The notes beneath the pieces were generated by a model. That model saw only the letters and a list, made by a program, of their open reading frames with translations, was not told the origin of the DNA and made no database searches. A program made the translations under genes and the position numbers. A stretch of DNA of 64,000 nt from Rhizophagus irregularis. Lineage: Eukaryota; Glomeromycota; Glomeromycetes; Glomerales; Glomeraceae. Positions 24,401-34,255 of the stretch are shown piece after piece (the stretch's first letter is position 1; each line of letters starts with the position of its first letter). The stretch is from the NCBI RefSeq assembly GCF_026210795.1, contig NC_089443.1:1178001-1242000 (forward strand). Direction: 5' to 3'.

Positions 24401-24782
24401 TCAAATGAACCTGAACTTATAGATAATTTTGGTTGCAATAGGTGGTTTAATAAGGAGGGAATTTTCATAATGTATTTGTACTTTGTTTATTTTTTATTTT
24501 TTATTTAATTTAATAAAGTAAAATTAGATTTATGTAAATACAATTATAGTAAACTGTAATACAAATAGTAAATTCAGTGACCAAATCGTATAAATTTCGT
24601 GATAAAATCAGTGATCAAATCATGTAAATTCCATATAAATCCCGTGCAAATTCCGTATCCAAACCATATTTTTAGTGATACGGAATTGTGCATTTTTCCG
24701 TATCCTATTATGATACGTTATTTCTAAGGAAAAAAAATCGTATAAAAACTTTATAAAAAACGTATCCAATTTTTTTATAGGG

Positions 24783-25300
24783 CATGAGGAATATAACTAA
24801 ATTAATATATTTCAGGTGGCTTGTATTAAAAAAAAGAAATAAAAAACCAGGGATAATAATATCATAAGTTTCATTTTAAATTAGTTTTAACGAAATTGTG
24901 TCATTCAAAATGGGATCTCCCAAAAATCCCTGACAGTCTCAGAATCCTGGTGATCTATAATCTTGACAGCTAAAATCCTGACTGGATTAGTTAATTTTTA
25001 ATGCAATTGTTTCTAATTTCAAAAGATTAGTAATTTAATAATATACTGTACATAGTCCTTTTAATTAAAATAAAAAATTTTTCCTTTTAATTTCATTAAT
25101 AATATAGTAACGTTAGTTAATTTGCATTAATATTAATAAAATTTGCAAACAATTTGCATTGGTATTGATAAAATTTACAAATCTTTTCGTTAATACTAAT
25201 CAAATAATTCAAATTATATTTTTAACTATATTTTAACTAGATTAGTTAATGTGTGGTGACTTCATCGCCACCAGATAGTTTGTTGAAAATTATATGTGAT
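24783..25300. other. AT-rich spacer with a second AATCCTGACAGT array
   Basis: 24917-24985 holds units 'aatccctgacagtc', 'aatcctggtgatc', 'aatcttgacagct' and 'aatcctgac', related to 21085-21180. The 25085-25165 region repeats 'aattTGCATTaatATTaataaaatt' twice. No gene. Confidence 0.5.
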
Positions 25301-25302
25301 TT

Positions 25303-26032
25303 GGTATCCGGACTTTTCTCCGAAGTCCTTTTCACCGAAATCCATTTCGCCGTGGCAATTTCACCGAAGGGATATTTCACCGAAGTACCATTTCGCCGAA
25401 ATGCCATTTCCTAAGTGGACATTTCGCTGAATGGCCATTTTACCGAAACCCATTTCACTGAAGCCATTTCACCGTGACTGTGTCCGGACTTTTCGCCGAA
25501 GTCCTTTTCACCGAAATCCATTTTGCCGAGGCAATTTCACTGAAGGGATATTTCACCGAAGTACCATTTCGCCGAAATGCTATTTCCTAAGTTGGACATT
25601 TCGCTGAATGGCCATTTTACCGAAACCCATTTCACCGAAGCCATTTCACTGGGACATTTCGCCGAAATTGTGGAATTTTTTAATTTTTCTTTTTTTTTGA
25701 GAAAACAAACGAATTATTTAATACATATTAAGTCACGTTTATTTAAAAAAAAAGATAACAAAATCATCATAAAATGAAAATGAAATAGTTTAGAGGGAAT
25801 TTGTACTTTGAGCATTTTTTATTTTCTTTGTATCGAATTGTTAATGATCAAGGAATATTTATCTATTATATGTTAATCACTAAACATTTTCTGCGAAATG
25901 TCCTTCGACGAAATGTCCATTCGATGACATCACATTCGGTGAAATATTCCTTTAGCGAAACTTCCCTTCGGTGAAATGGTTTCAGCGAAATGGTTTTCGG
26001 CAAAATGAAATTCGGCGAAACGTACCGTAACC
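25303..26032. mobile_element. Foldback-like element made of TTTCGCCGAAATG units
   Basis: The left arm (25303-25670) is an array of about 20-bp units of the type CATTTCGCCGAAATGCCATT. It also holds a 176-bp direct duplication: TCCGGACTTTT at 25307 and 25483. The right arm (about 25885-26032) carries the same units in inverse orientation (TTCGGTGAAATG, TTCAGCGAAATGG). The ends GGTATCCGGACTTTTC and, on the other strand, GGTTACGGTACGTTTCGCC form an imperfect inverted repeat. The centre (25671-25885) is AT-rich with no frame of note. Relatives occur at 38922-38945, 50955-51107 and 55571-55710. Confidence 0.65.
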
Positions 26033-26334
26033 TGTTTGGTTTGTGAGAGTTCCAATGAATGAATATTATTTAATGGCTTTTTTTGTTATGTAAAATAGAG
26101 ATTCAAACAATACTAGAGTCTCGCTCGTGGAAAAGGCGAAACCAGTTTCGGGATGACTTTTAAATGTGATGAATATTCATTACATATTATCACTTTTCAT
26201 TTGGTTTGTCTATTAGAATCATTAATTTATGATGGACTGATATATTTTATGTGGCTTAATTTAATTTTTTATGCTATGTTGTAGTGTCAGAAAATGTGAT
26301 AGTATAATATTATTTTTGGGCGCAAATTTTATTT

Positions 26335-26425
26335 TAAATTTTACTGCGGTCCGCAACGACCTTAAACTATTGGTTAGATTATACTGCGGCCCGAAATGAC
26401 CTTAAACTATTGGATGATTTGTTTT
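26335..26425 (+). repeat. Two direct copies of a 53-bp unit
   Basis: TACTGCGG.CCG.AA.GACCTTAAACTATTGG occurs at about 26341 and again about 53 bp later. No further copy was found in the window. Confidence 0.6.
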
Positions 26426-27910
26426 AGTAGGGGATTTGCGTTCAGGTGATCTATCATTTTGTTGGTACCCTATTGACAAGGGATCGGGTCAATTATCGCC
26501 ATTTTCGGAAATACGCAAAAGTGTGGAATGTGGATATAACAAATCTGCTAGCTGATTTTGCACGTGCACCAATCATTTTATTCAGAGAATGCACGGAACA
26601 ATTCACAGAACAGAATTCACAAAAAAATCATATAAATCAGAAAATTATTTGAAGAGTTCATCGCATTTATTTATATGAAACAAACTATATTTTTTTCACT
26701 TTTTCTTGGATCATGTTCATACTACTGTATTTTTTGAAAACGATGATAACCCGGAGCACCAATGTCAATCACAACAGAACAGTTATTTCAGAGATACAGT
26801 ATACTAATAATGATATATAAATGAAAATTGCAACGCTGGTCATGGTTTGAATATCAGTTCTTTTACAGAGACATAACTAGGGATGTCAATTATTCGCATC
26901 AGTTTGGCATGTTTTATTCCCTGAAAGTTGCTAAATTATGTAATATGTTAATGAAATGATTTCCGGAGATACAGTATATATATAATGATTAATCTCAAAA
27001 TCATAAATCCATTACTTTAAGCATAGGCTTAGCTTAGAGTCCCATTTACCCGGGTACGACACGGGTATATTCGGACATAGTACATGAGTTCCGTATCACA
27101 AATGGATACAAATGGTAAAGTTAATATTAGCCAAAAATAAAATTTCAACAAGCCTAACTCTAATCGAAATTTATTTGGCTGGAATTTGGTTAAATTATTA
27201 GTTCCGATCAGAACTGTACTCTGTACCATCACACATAATGATTGATGCTGTGAAATCATTTAAATAAATATTGCTAAAGTTAGTAATATATTCGTTTCTT
27301 ATTTTATTCAGATACGTCGAAACATTTATAATAAGGTTAATTACATTTAGTAACAACTATTATTTATTTATTATCAAAAATAATACATTTTAAACGCAAA
27401 TTTTATATGATAAAAAATTACTTCAATTTTGTATTATTACTCTTCATTATCTGCAAAGATCAACCGATCTGAATATATATTGTGAAATGATATTATTAAA
27501 GAATTTAATTTCAAAGAAAATTTTCAAATTTTATTTTTTCTAAATAATTATGGTTGAATTTAATCTACGAAAAAGAACATGTTTTCTATGTGGTAATGAT
27601 ATACAAATAACAAGGACTGAAATACTCATAAACAAAATCGGGTAAAAATTTTGTAGTTTCAGTAATAAATATTCAACGATAATTAGTAATTTATAAATAA
27701 TATCAATATATTTGTAGAACTTAGATTTCACTATAGTAAATGTACACAAGCAACTTTAATATACTAAATAAAATATTTTCATCCATAAACAAGAAATATA
27801 TTGTGTCTCGTTGGACTGAAAAGTTTTAAAATCCTATGAAAAATGTATCATGTTAATCAAAACTTGGCAATAAAAATGTAGATACATAGTAACAAAGAAA
27901 TTATACCAAT
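26426..27910. other. AT-rich intergenic DNA, no gene seen
   Basis: Short frames here (26446-26652 +, 27029-27259 -, 27540-27749 -) start at non-ATG codons or lack family motifs and promoters, and I do not support them. Confidence 0.4.
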
Positions 27911-28147
27911 TCAATAGAAGGAAGAACCATTAAATATTTGACTTGAAAAAGGATCATTCGTAATTTGAAAAGGTAATCGTGCGATTAGATCTAATATATC
28001 AATGTTATTATTCGAAGCACATCTTCCATATGTTCTGTTGAAGATCATACGTCGAATTTGTCGTCGATTTCTTCTATTAATTCTTCTTTGATGACGATTT
28101 AAATTTATAGAAGAAGTATGAAAACGATTAATGTTATTTAAAGACAT
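27911..28147 (-). CDS. Small Arg/Asn-rich protein, unknown function
   Basis: 78 codons from ATG at 28147, chosen because it is the first ATG and follows a run of A (AAAAAAATG), usual for genes in this window. Residues 14-42 are very basic (NRHQRRINRRNRRQIRRMIF) and could bind nucleic acid or act as a nuclear localisation signal. The C-terminal half (NIDILDLIARLPFQITNDPF) is neutral and looks like a short amphipathic helix. A TATATAAATA box lies 77 bp upstream, followed by a C/T-rich leader, which favours a real transcript. No family recognised. It could also be the first exon of a longer gene. Confidence 0.45.
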   Translation of the reverse strand: MSLNNINRFHTSSINLNRHQRRINRRNRRQIRRMIFNRTYGRCASNNNIDILDLIARLPFQITNDPFSSQIFNGSSFY

Positions 28148-28223
28148 TTTTTTTTTACGTACAATCAAGAAATTGTTCAAAAATAAAGAGGAGGAGGAAA
28201 TTAAATTATTTGAATTGTGAGAG

Positions 28224-28233
28224 TATTTATATA
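28224..28233 (-). promoter_or_regulatory. TATA box of the small Arg-rich gene
   Basis: TATATAAATA on the minus strand, 77 bp before the ATG at 28147, followed by a pyrimidine-rich stretch typical of fungal start regions. Confidence 0.4.
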
Positions 28234-28611
28234 CAACTTGTAAAATAAGACCGTCTGCAAGATTTCCTTGGATTCACCCGGCCCTATCCGGGGCTTTCGA
28301 CAAGCTCAAACTGTTTAAGGATAGCGAGTAATACGTTTGAGTCGTATGATTTAAATAAAGTCAATAATTTAAAACGAATTTCTTACTATAAATATCCTTA
28401 TTAATGAATGGACGTATTATGTTAGCATTACCTACTACGTTATTATTATTGGGCTAATTTGGTCATTTCTATTCTATTGAATATATCTTTTTAGACGCAT
28501 CATAATAAATTTGAATTATATTGGTCAAAACAATTATCTTATTGTGGTTAAACACAATGATAAATAATCGGCCGATTTCCCGACATAATGGATTTTAAAT
28601 ATGAGTAATTA

Positions 28612-28862
28612 TTTGTATTATTTATTTCATGGGGAGTTGGGAATAATAGGGTTTTTTCCCCCTTCCCATGAAATAAATGGGTAATCCCCTGGAGCGTGTC
28701 ACTCATTAAATATTAACTATTTTAAACTTAACTAAAATTAGTAATTTCCCGGCTATCTATATGAGGCCGGGGAAGATTCCCGGTCATTTATAAACTCAGC
28801 TAATCACTCGCAATTTTTAAAAATTAGTATGAAGGTGGCACTTAGTGCAACAGGGGATTAAT
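28612..28862 (+). mobile_element. MITE family A, copy 1
   Basis: Starts with a hairpin, ATTTATTTCATGGG...CCCATGAAATAAAT (28620-28678). It continues with 'cccggctatctatatgaggcc', 'catttataaactcag' and 'atcactcgcaattttt' and ends 'gtatgaaggtggcacttagtgcaacaggggattaa'. Copies 2 (32785-33060, inverse) and 3 (38570-38912) share these blocks in the same order. No coding content. Confidence 0.7.
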
Positions 28863-30040
28863 TAGTTAAAAAACAATAATATTTAACATTTTTTTTTATT
28901 TTGTTTATTACGCAATATACGCAATATAAACTATATAGACTTCGGATAAGTAAGAGAAAGTCTACGACCTGGACTACCTTTTTTTTACTTAAACCTTCAT
29001 TTATTTGAATACCTTTAAAAGTTTGTTGTGTTAAAACCCCCATAAAAAATTTTTTTAGAAAATTGTTAACATGTCGGAGTTTTCTTGGAATACAAATTAG
29101 AAAAATGATCATTTATCGGAGTTTTCCCAGAAAATTTTTTATAAGGAACCTTTGTTAAGACTTGCGCATATTAAAAGCTCTATTGCGAATTAATACGGTT
29201 ATGTGGCTTTTTTTGCACTTATAAGTTATAATTGGACAATCAGTCTGAAGTACAGATTATAAGCTAAAGTTTAATAAAGTACATTTGAGTGCGGCAACGA
29301 ACATATTTTATTCGTTACTATTTAGCTTTTCAATTACTATATTTATGATAATATTGTTACATAAAAGTTGTGTTAAGCTAAGCAAGAAAGAAACGAATAT
29401 TTTAAATAAGATAAATACTTATGTCTCGATCGATGAGCAATGCAAAATGTTGTGTAATTATGTACTGTACGTGTCAAATTCTATTGCACATAGTATGTCT
29501 TGCCTAATTTTGTATAATTTATATTTCTTATTAAGGATTATTTAAACTTACTACGGAAGATTAATTACGTTGTAAACGAATTATGATATTGAAAACTTCT
29601 TTTTAAGTTGTTGATTTATGATTTGCTATTATTCGAAAAAAGACTACTAATAGTATTCTATCATTCTTTAAATGAACAAAGGAATCTTTTGAACGAAAAT
29701 TCTCCGTGGTCCACTTATAATTACTTTCATTCTTACTATTTAACTTGACGTTCTAGCTATTACAAATTTGGTTAACTTCGTGTTATTGTTCAGGTTATAG
29801 GGCAGTGGTTGAAATCAAAATTCTTTTTGACAGAATGGTACTATCACTAAAATGTTTAGAATCAAGAAAAAAGGTTTAGACTATGTTACAAAATTATCAG
29901 TTGTATCATTTGTATGACGCATGTATGATTATCACATGGGTAATATGCATGTCTGATATAATTTGTCACAAATAAAATTGTACTACTCATTTTTGTACTC
30001 ATTTTAAAAAGGAGAAAAAAAAATTTTTTTTAAAAAAAAA
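28863..30040. other. AT-rich DNA upstream of the F-box gene
   Basis: No gene supported. 'tcggagttttc' occurs twice (29074, 29117). The last 40 bp before 30044 are almost pure A and T runs leading to the ATG, as in other genes here. Confidence 0.4.
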
Positions 30041-30043
30041 AAA

Positions 30044-31492
30044 ATGTCGAAACTATACAGAGATGTTCTTTATTTAATAACGGAAGAGTTACAAAATGAT
30101 GAAAACGCTCTTCGTTCATGTCTTTTAGTTAATAAAACATGGAGTGAAATTATTATTCCAATTTTATGGAAAAATCCTTGGAAATATTTAAAGAGTGGAA
30201 ACGAAAAATTATTATTAAAAGTAATTATCTCACATTTATCAGAAAAATCAAAAGAAAATTTAAGTATACGTTTTAAACATTTAATGAATTCATCATATGA
30301 AAGACCTTTATTTGATTATATTAGTTTTTGTAAACATTTCAATATAAATGAAATTGAAAGAATAATTAAAACGGTAGATAAAAAATCTAAAATTAAAATT
30401 ATTAAAGATGAGATATATAATCTTTTTATTAATGAAAATACGAAATTTACACACCTTTATATACCTTATCAATTTGATCGTCAATTACATCTTATTCCTG
30501 GAGTCGACAAATGTTTTTCAGAAATTAGATTTCTTAGTTGTAATGCTAAAATAAATTTAAATGTTTTACCTGGATTAATTGAAGTATTTAAATCAATTAG
30601 AGAATTGGAACTTTCTATTGGAGCAAGTAATAACAAATATGAGATTATTAGATTAATTAAAACATCAAAGAATTTAGTAAAAATTCGTTTATTAAATGAG
30701 TATTATTCTGAAAGATCGTATTGTAAGAATCTTGAACAGACATTGGCTAATCATGCGGATAATATCTTATATCTTAAGTTGACAAAACAACCTATCACAA
30801 ATTTTGTTTTTTCTTTTGTAAATTTAAAAGTATTAGTATTGAATGATAGTTACCATCGTTATACGAATTGGAATGTTTTAAAAGATTTATCTTTACCTCA
30901 CTTGCAAATATTAAAAACTAGTGGTATTCAGCACGGAATTTTAATGAATATAATTAAGAATTCAGGTGGGAATCTTATTGAACTAAAAATTGATGACTTT
31001 TATCCTTATGATTGCGATATTGGGATAATTATGCATACTATTTCTCAAAGTTGTCCAAATTTAAAATATCTAAAATTCCCTAGATATGTAGATTTTTTAC
31101 ATTTGGAAAAACTATTAATTAATTGTAAGGATTTAATGGGATTATATTTTAATTTTGATAATAGTTATTTGAACACATATGTTCATTGGGATAATTTTTT
31201 TGAAACATTGGCAAAATCATCTCCGATTAATTTGTTTAGATTTAAATTTCAACTTTATGAGGCTCCTGAATTGAAATCTTTAAAATTATTTTTTGATAAT
31301 TGGAAAGGTAGACATCCCATGTTATTACAAATTATACAAGATAAAGATAATTTAAATTTTCATGCGATTAATACAATGAGACGTTATTACGATTTAATAG
31401 AAAAAAGTAAAGCAGAAGGAATAGTTAAAAAATATGACGATAATTTGAATGGAATTACTTTTAAAGATTTTGAATGGATCCAAAGTAAATAA
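30044..31492 (+). CDS. F-box protein with LRR-like repeats
   Basis: 482 codons in a single exon. Residues 4-47 (YRDVLYLITEEL, ALRSCLLVNKTWSEIIIPIL, WKNPW) are a typical F-box of the type abundant in Rhizophagus. The F-box binds Skp1 in SCF ubiquitin ligases. Residues about 150-420 contain irregular leucine-rich segments (LKILKTSGIQ, LIELKIDDFYPYDC, CPNLKYLKFPRYV), the presumed substrate-binding part. Length of about 480-500 residues is usual for this family. The ATG follows a long A-run, and AATAAA occurs 26 bp after the stop (31518-31523). Frame and family pattern are intact, so it is probably functional; its substrate is unknown. Confidence 0.87.
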   Translation: MSKLYRDVLYLITEELQNDENALRSCLLVNKTWSEIIIPILWKNPWKYLKSGNEKLLLKVIISHLSEKSKENLSIRFKHLMNSSYERPLFDYISFCKHFNINEIERIIKTVDKKSKIKIIKDEIYNLFINENTKFTHLYIPYQFDRQLHLIPGVDKCFSEIRFLSCNAKINLNVLPGLIEVFKSIRELELSIGASNNKYEIIRLIKTSKNLVKIRLLNEYYSERSYCKNLEQTLANHADNILYLKLTKQPITNFVFSFVNLKVLVLNDSYHRYTNWNVLKDLSLPHLQILKTSGIQHGILMNIIKNSGGNLIELKIDDFYPYDCDIGIIMHTISQSCPNLKYLKFPRYVDFLHLEKLLINCKDLMGLYFNFDNSYLNTYVHWDNFFETLAKSSPINLFRFKFQLYEAPELKSLKLFFDNWKGRHPMLLQIIQDKDNLNFHAINTMRRYYDLIEKSKAEGIVKKYDDNLNGITFKDFEWIQSK

Positions 31493-32784
31493 TTTTTATA
31501 TTATATTATATTTATGTAATAAATTTCATTCAGTTAGTACAACATAGTTATAGCAACAATTTCTGTTTGTATATTTAATTAAAATCACGAAATTTGTTCG
31601 TTCTTTCAAACTGTTTTCGTAAATTATTATAAATTTGTTGAAGTGATTAAACTAATAGTAGCTGATACTTTTTAATAATCCTGTCTCTTATCTATTGTGT
31701 CGCTAACATGACATTTTTCGCAAAACTTTAGAAAGGGTCGAGAAAAGAAAAGCGTAGATGCATCTTGTTATTACAAATAAAAATGCACTACCACTTGCAA
31801 ACTCCTAAACCAATACTTCCAGCAAATCCTCTAAAACTGACGCGTTCGTTTTTATACGAAATTCTAGAGACGAATAAATTTAATATATTAATATGTTTCT
31901 TTTTTGAACATGCCATTACATTACATATCGCAATACGCTAAGCCAAAATCTTTTCATTGTATACCTTTTACTTTTTCACCGTTTTTATATATGTTAAAAT
32001 ATATAATATGTTAGTAATATAAAATTCAGTATTTTCGGAAATTTTTTTTAGAGTTTATTTCTGGCGCTTCAGGTAAAGTAATAAAAAATATTGCTAAGAC
32101 CGAAGAGAAGGGTACTTGTAATATATTTTCACATTTACTTTTTCTAAACCAAATGCGATAATATTAAATCATCGGTGTTGCTAATACTTATCTGTTGGAC
32201 GTCAAACGTGATATTGATTTTTTATACCAAACTTTATTTTATATAACACAATGAAATGCAAGGTGTTTAAAAGAATATAATTTATTAAGTACAATTACAA
32301 TTAACATAAAAAGTGAATATTTTAATCATATCAACCGTTTTCGATTAAGGAATTAATGGTAATAAACGATATTTTTACGATAATTGCCGATACATAAAAT
32401 CATTTCGATCTTTATATTATCATAACATTCTAAATCATTTATTTCCTTTTTTTCGCTTTTTGAGCAGTGTCCAAATGAAAGTTTGATTATTCAAACAAAG
32501 ATTTACCACTGAATTATTTGTAAAATATTCGAAATTATGTCATGTGATCTTTTATAATTTTGGCCCACATTAACATATTTTAAAACTTTCTAGCTCCGGC
32601 CCGCTTTAAGTTTCGTACTGTATCACTATAACGACTATTCCTTTAGATTGGGGATATGATCCTATTTTGTTTAATTTTAATTTTTTGGTTTAAAATCGCT
32701 ATTTCGGCTGAAATAAACCGACAAGACCAAAAATCGCAAACTGAATTAAGTTCACATAATAAAAGTTGCTTACAATATTTTTCA
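31493..32784. other. AT-rich intergenic DNA, no gene seen
   Basis: Contains the presumed 3' end of the F-box transcript (AATAAA at 31518). Nothing else supported. Confidence 0.4.
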
Positions 32785-33060
32785 TTTTTAATCCCCTGTC
32801 GCACTAAGTGACTAAGTGTCACTCATGATTACCTTCATACTAATTTTTGAAAATTACGAGCGAGATAGCCGGGAAAATTCTAATTTTAGTTTAAAATTTA
32901 ATCACATGTTAAATTTAATGAATGACGCTCCTGAATAATTCTTAACACAATTTGAATTTTTTTAAAAAAAATGATATAGTAGAAAAATTTAATCAGCCAA
33001 AAATTATTTAAAATTAAAGGTATAAATATTTTTTTTTTTAAACTCCCATGAAATAAATAA
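32785..33060 (-). mobile_element. MITE family A, copy 2 (inverse orientation)
   Basis: Begins on the minus strand with ATTATTTATTTCATGGGAGTT and ends with 'gtatgaaggtaatcatgagtgacactta' and 'gtgcgacaggggatt'. It shares 'cccggctatctcgctcg' and 'aaaattagtatgaagg' with copy 1. The second arm of the initial hairpin is missing. Confidence 0.65.
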
Positions 33061-34180
33061 TACTAATAATTAATTTGTTTATATTATAAATAGCGTTCTT
33101 TAAATTTGGCAATTTTGCCAAGAAACAAAATTAAAAAATATTTACGGTTTAAAAAAAAATTTTAGTTTTAAAATCCTAAGTTGTACTTAATATTCAATCG
33201 AGCGAGCGCATTTGAAATTTGTATGTATTGATTTTAAATAAGGCTAAAAAATTTGCTACGCCATTTTTGAATTGTGAAATAAATAAATAATAAATACTGT
33301 TCAATAATTAGTAAATATTGTAACGCAACTCGTACAGCGACTCCCAAATTTATCCGCGGCGCAGATTTATTAAAAAAAACTAAGTTCATTGTGATTTGTG
33401 TCACAAAAACTTGTTAATTTTTATGGGGTTACCTTAGTTTTTATTTCCTTTAAGCTTCTATTCCTTTTTTTATTGTTCATTGTATATATATATGAGTATA
33501 TCAAAACCTTTCTAGTCTCATTGTGTACGGATTTGAATCTTTATATGTCTAACATTCAAAATCAAAATTGCCAAAATAAATCAGTTAAAGATTGTGAAAT
33601 CCATTGGACTATTAATTGCAGTTGTTACAACATTGATTGGTCTATTTTAAATCTCCTTTGCGTATCATCAATATCATTCATCATTTTTCTTAGACGTTTT
33701 AAAATGACAATTTAATCCACAAAGTAATTAAATAAATACGTATAATTAATTGCTCTTTACAATCAAATCTTTTCATTCGTACACTTTTTGAATTTTTAAG
33801 AACCCGAAACCTACAAAAAAGAAATTAAAGAAACGTTAATAAACGTTTCTAATTAAAATCAACAAACAACTAAAAAAAAAATAAAATAATTAAAGTAACG
33901 CCCGTTGCGAAACTTATCATAAAAATGAGCGCATAACTATTTCAATATAGTTTAAATCGGAAATAGTCGGGATGACACATCTTAATTTGGAATGAATGAA
34001 CCATCTTTTGTGGGGAAAAATTTTTCTTTGAATAACTACAGTATATACTAAAAGGCCCCATCCAAAATTTTGTCCTCTCATCATCTTATTTTTGCACTTT
34101 TGTTGGAGCAGTATAATGGTGAGAATACCTGACTCCTATGTTTGGTGTCCCAAAGGACCATTCCTGTCTTCTTGAACACT
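33061..34180. other. AT-rich DNA with one possible small gene
   Basis: Apart from the frame at 33545-33715, listed separately, nothing is supported. Confidence 0.35.
33545..33715 (+). CDS. Possible 56-residue single-pass membrane protein
   Basis: ATG at 33545 lies about 55 bp after a TATATATATAT box (33483-33493). The product starts MSNIQNQNCQNKSVKDCEIH, has four cysteines before a hydrophobic stretch (about residues 34-48, LNLLCVSSISFIIF) and ends RRFKMTI, compatible with a small tail-anchored protein. No family recognised. The composition is AT-driven and chance cannot be excluded. Confidence 0.25.
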   Translation: MSNIQNQNCQNKSVKDCEIHWTINCSCYNIDWSILNLLCVSSISFIIFLRRFKMTI

Positions 34181-34186
34181 ATATGT

Positions 34187-34255
34187 GGCTCGGATATCAT
34201 TTCTTTTCCAGAAGATTTTGTGGCTCGGGTATCATTTCTTTCCAGAAGCTTTTTT
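34187..34255. repeat. Tandem duplication of a 34-bp unit
   Basis: TGTGGCTCGG.TATCATTTCT followed by TT(T)CCAGAAG occurs twice, back to back. Small open frames on both strands here are a by-product and are not called. Confidence 0.6.

Larger units (their letters stand above)
23250..24782. mobile_element. 1.53-kb non-autonomous DNA transposon with subterminal repeats
   Basis: The left terminus CCCTATAAGAAAT...GGATACGTTTT matches the reverse complement of the right terminus, CCCTATAAAAAAATTGGATACGTTTT. The trinucleotide CAT flanks both sides (23247-23249 and 24783-24785), a candidate 3-bp target-site duplication. Both ends carry clusters of GTATACGGA/TCCGTATAC and GATACGG/CCGTATC (left at about 23265-23480, right at about 24640-24770), as expected for subterminal transposase sites. 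Short duplications, CCCTA-type ends and subterminal repeats suggest the CMC (CACTA-like) group; this is an inference. The interior is only tandem repeats and there is no transposase frame. Confidence 0.65.

Noticed and set aside
24109-24468. Cys/Phe-rich plus-strand frame and its antisense frame
   Set aside because: Products of the CTTTTTGTAGGTCAG array inside the transposon.
25303-25670. CRISPR array
   Set aside because: Regular short units without unique spacers of constant length, in a eukaryotic genome with introns; it is a foldback repeat array.
29285-29545. 86-codon plus-strand frame
   Set aside because: Starts at GTG, composition follows local AT bias, no promoter or motif.
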